DNA of 64,000 nt from Salvelinus alpinus (taxonomy: Eukaryota; Chordata; Actinopteri; Salmoniformes; Salmonidae), in the NCBI RefSeq assembly GCF_045679555.1, contig NC_092100.1:30009106-30073105 (forward strand). Direction: 5' to 3'. Below the pieces are notes generated by a model, which had not been told where the DNA came from, searched no databases, and saw only the letters and a program-made list of their open reading frames with translations. A program made the position numbers and the translations under genes. Below, piece by piece: positions 37,161 to 64,000 of the stretch (position 1 is its first letter; each line of letters starts with the position of its first letter).

Positions 37161-37333
37161 AGGTGGTTAGAGCGTTGGACTAGTTAACCGTAAGGTTGAA
37201 AGATTGAATCCCAGAGCTGACAAGGTAAAAATCTGTTGTTCTGCCCCTGAACAAGGCAGTTAACCCACCCTTCCTAGGCCGTCATTGAAAATAAGAATGT
37301 GTTCTTAACTGACTTGCCTAGTTAAATAAAGGT
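37161..37333 (+). mobile_element. HpaI-type SINE, 5'-truncated
   Basis: It includes GGTTAGAGCGTTGGACTAGT, the B-box region, CTGACAAGGTAAAAATCTG, an actual HpaI site GTTAAC in AAGGCAGTTAACCC, and the tail GACTTGCCTAGTTAAATAAA followed by poly-T. Confidence 0.85.
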
Positions 37334-37449
37334 GTAATTTTTTTTTTTTATCGGCCAAATCAGTGTTCAAAAATACCGATTTCCGATTGTTATGAAAACT
37401 TGAAATCGGCCCTAATTAATCGGCTTTTCCGATTAATTGGTCGACCTCT

Positions 37450-37868
37450 AAATGATACCCCACCTGTCCAGGGTCTGTTATTGATGGGGTGGGGTTTTAA
37501 GGCTGCTCCTGACCTATCCCAATGATGGCAGATTTCCCCATGGGGCCAAGCCTTTGTGGCTGAGTTTGCATGTTTCGGCATTCCTCCAGATTTATGGTAG
37601 ACTCTGTGCGTGAGTGGAGGTCCTCTCCCTGAAAATAGCAGTGAAAATGGTTAATGTCCATTTGACCAACCCATTCTGAATTTATGTTGCCTTGTAACTC
37701 AATACTGAAATTACATTGTAGACACTAGTTACCTTCCAAAACTACATAGAATCGAAGTAGATGGATTTGATTGGGGAAGGGAAAGCATCAAGTTGCTGAA
37801 GTATGTGTGCATTAGGCTAGATTTTATTATGTCCTGTTAATACGACATTGTCTTCCATTTCGTTCCAG
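37450..37868. other. MBTPS1 intron, nothing recognised
   Basis: Ends in the acceptor TTCCATTTCGTTCCAG. Confidence 0.4.
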
Positions 37869-38241
37869 GTATTTGAGGAAAATATCTGCAGTGGAACTCT
37901 AGGCCAAACAACCACCTTCCTCATCAGCCTTTGGATCTCCTCAGTGTGTAAAAATGTATCCTTTGATAGTCGCCTGGCTGACGGACTGATCTACACGCTG
38001 GACTTCAACGATGGAGAGGAAACGCAGAAAGAAATGAAAAGAAGATCAGGCGGTGTGCAATGAAGGCATCTGTGAGCTTTGGGCACGAACTGCTCTGTTG
38101 ATGGATGATTGCCATATCAGCATTATTTTTGTCTTGTCATATGTTAAACAATTGCCCCTGGCTGCTAGGAAGCCTGCTCGGGGCTTGGAGGGATAAAGAC
38201 TATTTCTGATGGGTGGTGAACAGAAAATAACTGCTTGGACC
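37869..38241 (+). other. MBTPS1: MBTPS1 5' UTR in exon 2, with several upstream ORFs
   Basis: A good acceptor precedes 37869 and the exon runs to 38434. Between them lie at least five ATG-initiated short frames that stop before or near the main start; one is MERKRRKK followed by a stop. An in-frame upstream ATG (38209) has a weak context (C at -3), while 38242 has A at -3. Confidence 0.6.
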
Positions 38242-58280
<20,039 letters not shown>

Positions 58281-58870
58281 GGCTGCCTTCCCAACCACCA
58301 CAGACTATTGGGCCACAGCACACAAGGCCCAGAACTCTGGAAGACTAGCCTCCACTGAGGTGTTGACTGCATGTGTGCTTCTGCCTTTGAGCTGGGGCTG
58401 TTAGATGGCTGATTTAATGAGCAGTGTTTGTCTGACTTTGAAATATGCAGCCCACAAAACAGACAAGGATGTTTCCCACAGTACCTCACCTCTTTCGCCT
58501 CCACTCTTCACAAGAGCTTTTCTTTCCACTGACCAAATGGAGTTTGAATGAAACGTGTCTGTCCACTTTTTGTATTTATTGAATCTGTGCGTCATCCCCT
58601 GATTGGTTTCATCTTCCGCAAGGTCTTTTAAAGTCAGATTAGATTAACTGGATTGAAAACAAATTCTGATGTTTTGAGATACTTATTTGGAACTTGCTTT
58701 TTTCTCTTTCTGTTCAGGTGATTATGGGTTGCTTAATTTGTTAATTCTTTGTTTTTATATTTTATATAATGAGCTCTGGTGAGGCATTCTGTTAAAGTCC
58801 AACTGTCATTGAAGTAGCTTTGGCAAACTTTTTCAATTATATCATCAATTAAAAAGCGTTAGCCTTGGGT
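58281..58870 (+). other. MBTPS1: MBTPS1 3' UTR
   Basis: ATTAAA at 58848-58853 is the first clear poly(A) signal after the stop, with TG-rich sequence shortly after. It gives a UTR of about 590 bases. Confidence 0.5.
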
Positions 58871-60076
58871 CCCTTGTTTATTGTTGCATTGTGTGCCATT
58901 CAAAAAACACACAGATTTCTCCTTGCTCTTCTAATGTAATTAATCTGTTAAAGTATATTGTGGAAAGCCACGACATGCAAGACCATATGTCTAAATCTAG
59001 CAGGCGTTGTCAGGCCTTCAACGGTGTTCTAATGCCGAGATGACCCACACCATCTGTGGTCTATCTACTGCCTTCACCCCAAATGAGTGGGAAAGAGGCA
59101 GCATCTGAAATGAGAATTTGATGGTGTATATCTTTCACATTCATTTGGGATTGAGCCGTGTAGCTGGGTTACTAGGATCTAATGCAGCATACAACAGATG
59201 GCTATGGACAGGGACCAGGCTTCATACTTGAGGAGAACTATTACACATTTGTGGCAACTGAAGATTTATTTGGGTTGCCGTTGATGAAACTGTTCTACAG
59301 CTAAAACACAGGATTAATGGCCTTGTCATGATCTAGCAGCTTGAGTGAGTGGTTCACAAACTAACCTGATCAAATAGAGGTATTCTAAAGTGGAATATTC
59401 TTGATCAATGATCATATCAAATATTTTACCTTAAAGTAAGTCGTGGTCAAACACTTTTCGAAGGATAACTCAAGTTGGGGTCATTGTTAGATAGGAAAAG
59501 AGTGAATTCACCCGTTCTGACTTTCTACAGTGCTGCATTTTGATGAGTGTTTCTCATATCAGAATTGCAGTGTATGATCTTAGTAGTTTAATAGTATGGT
59601 AGTAATGCCATACCAGAGATCCCACTATAGCCTCCCTCAAATTCCATCAGTTGTCTGAGAATCAGTCTCCTTGTCCACCATTCCGTCACCTCCTTGGTTG
59701 TGAAGTGGACTAATTCCATAAAAGGTGATGAGCGGTCCTGCTAAAGATTCACCCAGCCTGATCCACTTTTTAATGGGGGTGAACAGCCTGTGAAAATGTC
59801 ACTGGTCACTGATCTCTCAGGTGACAGCCCACAATGTATGCCAATTACCTGGAGAACATGGGAACTGACCCTGTAACCAGTTATCTGGGGTTAAATGGAT
59901 TTTTAAAATATTTTCCTAAATGAGGTCACATGCCCTCTTTTCCCTTGGAAAGTTCCCAGCAGCCAAGAAAAGGAGCCAACTATTTCTCCTCCTGATATTG
60001 CCGAATGTGAGTCAGCAAACCCGTACCTACAGGCTTCACCACCACCACAGACCTGGCAACCCACACCCACCCTAGT
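58871..60076. other. Intergenic DNA
   Basis: Nothing recognised between MBTPS1 and the next repeat. Confidence 0.4.
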
Positions 60077-60280
60077 GATGTATGTAGGGGAGAGGGGTAA
60101 GTTGAGCCACCCCTTGTTTCTAGGAAACCATACAAACTGAATGTAACCTAATATTTAGGAAATCATCGCGTGAAGTCTGAATGAAACCACATGGAAAAAG
60201 TGGTAAGCAAGTTAGTGCCAAAGATCAGATTTTCACGAAGTCAAATGAATTTGGGTTATACGTTTCATGATGCTTGTCTA

Positions 60281-60516
60281 TTTTTATTTAACCTTAATTT
60301 AACTAGGCAAGTCAGTTAAGAATAAAGTCTTATTTTACAATAATGGCCTATCCCGGCCAAACCCTCCCCTAACCTAGATGATGCTGGGTCAATTGTTCGC
60401 CGCCCTATGGGACTCCTGATCACGGCCGGTTGTGATACAGCCCGGAATCGAACCAGGGTCTGTAGTGACGCCTCTAGTACTGAGATGCAGTGCCTTAGAC
60501 TGCTGTGCTACACGGT
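60281..60516 (-). mobile_element. tRNA-derived SINE, minus orientation
   Basis: Same family as 20262-20470, with the tail at TTAACTAGGCAAGTCAGTTA and a near-perfect B box as GGAATCGAACCAGG on the + strand. Inserted in the relic element. Confidence 0.85.
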
Positions 60517-60815
60517 AGCATAAAAACCAAAGTAGATCGTTTTAAGATTGTTTTATACATCATTTGGGGTCTATAGAACCAGGTATAAACAGAGCTTTAA
60601 CATGCATCCTTTGTCCTGATCTTATCCACATTCTGATTGTGCCCACATTTTCAGACCGGTGTGGCCACATTTTCGCCGACCAGTTTCTTGGGCTTAGCCT
60701 CATGCAGAGAACTTGTCTACCAATTGGCACATCGAAACAACATCCTTGTTCCAGACATCTGGTCAAGAAATGGAAGACTAAGGGATATTGAACATATATC
60801 TACTGTATATCCGAA

Positions 60816-60977
60816 TCAGTGGAGGCTGTTGATGGGAGGACGGCTCATAATAATGACTGGAACGGAGCGAATGGAATGGCATCAAACTGTTTGAATTTGA
60901 TACCATTCCACTGATTCCGCTCCAGCCATTACCACGAGCCCGTCCTCTCCAATTAAGGTGCCACCAACCTCCTGTGG
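60816..60977. mobile_element. Palindromic MITE
   Basis: CAGTGGAGGCTGTTGATGGG...ATGGAATGGCATCAAA is followed by the inverted TTGATACCATTCCACTGATT...CAACCTCCTGTGG. The two halves can fold on one another. A common dispersed salmonid repeat by appearance. Confidence 0.65.
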
Positions 60978-61125
60978 TCTGAATGTAGGCATACATTTAA
61001 GATATACAATATACCACACCCATATTCCATGAATTAAACTTTGACCTACCAGCACCATCAGCCACTTACCCCAAAGCGGCTCAACTTACCCTGCCTCTAT
61101 GCTCAACTTACCACATACCCGGGAT

Positions 61126-62139
61126 AAGCTATGTTTTCTTAACGGTTATGTATTCGGATTATTTCCAGGGATACACAACATCCTGAAATATACACTATCT
61201 TTGTTAGAACGAATACTATATTTCCCTAGACGTAGTGACGCTAAATGTAAAAAATGGCTCACTGTCCCCTATCTGTATTGCTCAAGGACAGGACTTACAT
61301 TCCATGAGAGCAACATTACTTTTTAAACCATGATTTGAAGCTATAGAGTTAAACAAAAGCATGATATTTTAAGTAATTCTTTAAAATCAAGGGGCATATA
61401 CTTTACTGGACAAATTACTGGATATATTAGACTGGCTGTAAGATCATCACAACTTTACAACATTTGGTTATAGTTTTTATTTCGAAAAACATCATGGGCT
61501 ACTTGTTGCTGCCTTGATTCACTTGAGGCCACCAGTGCAGGTCAACCTGGGTCACTCAGGTCAACAAGCTCTCAATTAGATGTTTATTCATGCTTCTCCA
61601 AAGATATAATTTCGAAGTTGCTCCAAAGGTCAAATGTCAGTGTTTTTTGACACCCCGGGTTGACAAATGTTTTTAAAACAAGTGTCCACAACTGGGATCG
61701 AATATGCAACCGTCTGGGATTACACCCATTCGCCACCCCCACCCATAACGCCCTATCAAAGCCCAAGTCTACTTGATGGTAATAGTGCTCACTATTGCTC
61801 CTTGTGGAATTTCCCGACGTCCTCAGGATGTGGATAGGCGTCCAATTTCGAAGTCACTCTTGAGCGATCTGCCTGACTCATATCACCTATCTCAATGAAG
61901 TAATGAATATTGAGCATTGACAGTTTGTTCACGTGGTAATTCATAAAGGGTAAACTCCTTTGAAATTGGAAACAAGTGGAGCATGGTTATCATTGGTTTG
62001 AAAACTTGGGAGACACCTCCACTTTCAACCCTCCCTGCTCCAGCCTACTTTCCAGTTCATGTTGAGCATATTCATGTGAATACCGCCTGGCACGAGTTGC
62101 ATAGGTTTTTCAAAGAGTTTGGAGCAAGTCTGACCAAGC
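61126..62139. other. Upstream region of SLC38A8
   Basis: No repeat or exon recognised. Probable promoter area of SLC38A8. Confidence 0.35.
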
Positions 62140-62345
62140 ATGGAAGAGTTGGCGAGAGAAAGCATCAGCTTGCTGGCCAAGCCCTTGCTCGATACAGACG
62201 GCCCAAGACTTGCATCTATGGGAGCAGTTTTCCTCATGCTCAAATCTGCGCTTGGTGCGGGACTTCTCAATTTCCCTTGGGCTTTTGAGAAAGCCAGGGG
62301 AATTCACACTGCAGTCGAGTGGAATGGTTAGTGACTTTAGTGACC
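62140..62345 (+). pseudogene. SLC38A8: SLC38A8 exon 1, apparently damaged at its 3' end
   Basis: SLC38A8 is a sodium-coupled amino-acid transporter of the SNAT family. The frame from ATG 62140 (good context, A at -3) encodes MEELARESISLLAK and the conserved first membrane segment SMGAVFLMLKSALGAGLLNF. It then leaves the family pattern after GIHTAV and stops at WNG. In a shifted frame the expected V-E-...-L-V-T-L resumes (from about 62319), implying one missing base and a 12-base duplication. A TIR element then begins at 62346, with the likely original donor (CTG|GTAGGC) now at 63434/63435. This may be a decaying duplicate or a sequence error. Confidence 0.6.
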
Positions 62346-62611
62346 CCAACCTGGTCTCAGAGCATTTCGTATTATTCTGTATGTAAATCCGAGACACTGT
62401 ATTTAGTATGATAAGTTTGGTATGGTTACATAAGACAAAATGTTACTTAAGGCAAAAATGAAAGTAGGGTGGTTGGATGGGTGGGCGTATAACACTAACG
62501 TCTAGCAACCCAAAGATTGCAAGTTAGAATTTCATTGCAGAGAACTTTAGAATGTTACTTAATTAACAACTTTATAACTACTTACTACTTTTTACCTACT
62601 TTCCAACTACT

Positions 62612-62745
62612 TAGCATGTTAGCTAACCCTAACCCTTTTAGCTAACCCTTCCCCTAACCCTAACCCTTTAACCTAACTCCTAAACTTAACCCTAGCTTTA
62701 ACCCTAACCCCTAGCCTAGCTAACGAGCTACTTAACGTTAGCCAC
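62612..62745. repeat. Telomere-like CCCTAA-rich stretch inside the TIR element
   Basis: Loose repeats such as CTAACCCTAACCC occur mixed with GCTAAC words. The other copy of the element has the complementary GGGTTAGG-type words at 4266-4325, so this belongs to the element rather than to a telomere fusion. Confidence 0.7.
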
Positions 62746-62767
62746 CTAGATAGAATTCGTAACACAT

Positions 62768-63190
62768 TGTAGCGACCCGCACAGACAGCTGTGTGTAATG
62801 TGTTAGGCTAGTAGGTGGTTGTGTTGTACTTACCAGTACCCAATGTTCGCGGGGTCCGACATGTCAATCAACCTGCTATCTGCCAATCACGGGAATGCCT
62901 GGAATGTTCTGATGCCGGGCATCCTGGCGGTTGGCGGAGTGTCGTGGAGGGGGGTTGGGCAGGGGGATGGAGCATTGGAAGTTAAGACCAGGTTTAGCCT
63001 TTGTTCTCTCTCTTACGTCTGGGCTTCACAAGAGAAGGTCACGATTGGCTTGTGGGTTATCTTTCATTTATTTGGCGTGGGCTACGGCCAAACAGTAGCC
63101 TGTGTAAAGTTGGTTTAATAAACCGTCAATTCGTAAACTCAAACCTCTGTCTGGACAATTGTTCCTTTATGATCTAGTCAGATCATTACA
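62768..63190 (+). mobile_element. Solo LTR (423 bp), family unknown
   Basis: It starts TGTAGCGACCCGCACAGACA and ends CTAGTCAGATCATTACA, i.e. TG...CA ends, with AATAAA at 63117-63122. It interrupts the TIR element between GTAACACAT and ATATCATACG; the flanking 4-5 bases are similar but not identical. No internal retroelement genes remain. Confidence 0.65.
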
Positions 63191-63880
63191 ATATCATACG
63201 TTTTGAAAATTCCTAGCATATTGTACGTTTTGAAAATTAATAACATATTGTATGTTTTGAAAATTTGTAACATGTAATTCGAATTGTAATTTGTAACATA
63301 TCATATGAAATGGGTGATGGACATCCACAAATTAATACATACCATAAGAAACGTAACATATCATACTTAATGGAGTGTCTCAGATTTACGTACAGAATAA
63401 TACTAAATGCTCTGAGACCAGGTTGCTGACCCTGGTAGGCAAAACATGTATAGCCTATATTCCTGTTCTTTAACTAAATTACAACCATCACTAACCATCT
63501 CCTCCTGTTTTTAAACTTAATTCAAACCAATTTAAACAATCCAATCTACTCTATCTCTACTAAATCCCATTGACTTACTTGACATGTAATTTAATGCGCT
63601 GGTGAACCTTCTGGAATTGGGTGTTGGTGATTATTTTTGGGAAAGGTCAAATGATTTCCAGTTTTTGCATTTTATATAGAATCAATATCAAGAACACCAG
63701 TCATTCTCTAGACTAGTGTAATAACTGATATTCACCTCTCTCTGACATTTCCTCTGGTTATCCCTTCCTCTCATCACTTTTATCCTTCATAGGCCTACTC
63801 TCTAATCCATTGATCAATCACAACTCTCTTCTCCCACTGAGCAACCTGTTGATTGTATTTTTATCCCTTCTCCGCCCCAG

Positions 63881-64000
63881 GTGTTCCTCATCAGTGGCCT
63901 GGTAATCCTGGGCTACTCCCCCTGCATCAGTGGTCAGAACACATACCAAGCCGTGGTGAAGGATGTGTGTGGGCCTGCGATCGGGCAACTCTGTGAGGTC
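63881..64000 (+). CDS. SLC38A8: SLC38A8 exon 2, running off the window
   Basis: After the acceptor CTTCTCCGCCCCAG the frame encodes [20 protein letters not shown] and then [20 protein letters not shown]. This matches the second membrane segment and following loop of SLC38A8. Phase 0 is required, open for all 40 codons visible. SLC38A7 fits less well than SLC38A8. Confidence 0.9.
   Translation, partial: MFLISGLVILGYSPCISGQNTYQAVVKDVCGPAIGQLCEV

Larger units (their letters stand above)
35048..37449. mobile_element. AGAGGTCGACC-terminated non-autonomous element
   Basis: It starts AGAGGTCGACCGATTATGA and ends TTGGTCGACCTCT, with subterminal ATCGGCC and CCGATT words in inverted order. It contains a LINE 3' fragment, a TGTAAC repeat, a SINE and an internal direct duplication, but no transposase. 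Confidence 0.7.
60077..61125. mobile_element. Relic element with GGGTAAGTTGAGCC ends
   Basis: GAGGGGTAAGTTGAGCCACC at about 60091 is mirrored by GGCTCAACTTACCC at about 61078. A frame between them (RELVYQLAHRNNILVPDIWS, about 60710) resembles the helix-turn-helix part of pogo/jerky-type transposases. It is interrupted by a SINE and a palindromic MITE. Low certainty on family. Confidence 0.45.
62346..63426. mobile_element. Non-autonomous TIR element (copy 2) at the SLC38A8 exon 1 border
   Basis: Inverted ends of about 67 bp (CAACCTGGTCTCAGAGCATT and complement) are flanked by TGACC at 62341-62345 and 63427-63431. The interior has telomere-like CCCTAA repeats and is interrupted by a solo LTR. 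Same family as 2887-6368. Confidence 0.8.

Noticed and set aside
37848-38063. 71-residue frame in the MBTPS1 leader as a protein extension
   Set aside because: It begins upstream of the splice acceptor, ends before the MBTPS1 start, and is in a different frame with no recognisable similarity.
62612-62745. Chromosome-end or fusion telomere sequence
   Set aside because: The repeats are degenerate and occur inside a TIR element that has the same core in its second copy.

Overview
The window is vertebrate nuclear DNA, almost certainly from a salmonid fish. The coding exons read as close relatives of vertebrate PSKH1, MBTPS1 (site-1 protease) and SLC38A8. The DNA between them is packed with salmonid-type repeats: tRNA-derived SINEs (one carries an HpaI site, another a SmaI site), several Tc1-like DNA transposons, L2-like and RSg-1-like LINEs, an L1-type LINE and fold-back elements. 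Intron-exon structure, CpG-poor intergenic DNA and AATAAA/ATTAAA signals all fit a teleost. No prokaryotic genes, CRISPR arrays or operons are present.

Layout, all three genes on the + strand. 1-8.5 kb: minisatellites and nested transposons upstream of PSKH1. 8.56-21.55 kb: PSKH1, two coding exons (8772-9728 and 21229-21546) giving 424 residues, separated by an 11.5-kb intron. That intron holds a Tc1 transposon containing a LINE that itself contains an L2 fragment. 21.5-32.8 kb: PSKH1 3' region, more Tc1 and LINE debris (a LINE inside an L1) and a 285-bp-arm palindrome. About 32.9-58.9 kb: MBTPS1, with a likely non-coding first exon and 21 coding exons that splice to a continuous 1074-residue frame. 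The catalytic Asp, His, Asn and Ser, the auto-processing site and the membrane anchor are all present. Its introns carry a second large Tc1 nest (39.2-43.5 kb) and a 1.1-kb minisatellite that starts about 10 bases after a splice donor. 60-61.1 kb: a relic element. 62.1 kb to the end: the first two exons of SLC38A8, running off the window. Its exon 1 seems damaged by a frameshift and by a transposon inserted beside the splice donor.

The genes do not form a pathway. PSKH1 is a Golgi/nuclear-speckle-associated kinase, MBTPS1 is the Golgi protease that activates SREBP and ATF6, and SLC38A8 is an amino-acid transporter. MBTPS1 and SLC38A8 are neighbours in human (16q), so this looks like conserved synteny.

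I found no undescribed enzymatic system. The items most worth a second look are: a short TGTAAC...GTTACA repeat with a tRNA-like B box, present three times with 4-bp target duplications; the perfect-looking palindrome built inside a Tc1 remnant; the four-level nest in the PSKH1 intron; the splice-site minisatellite in MBTPS1; and the apparent damage to SLC38A8 exon 1.
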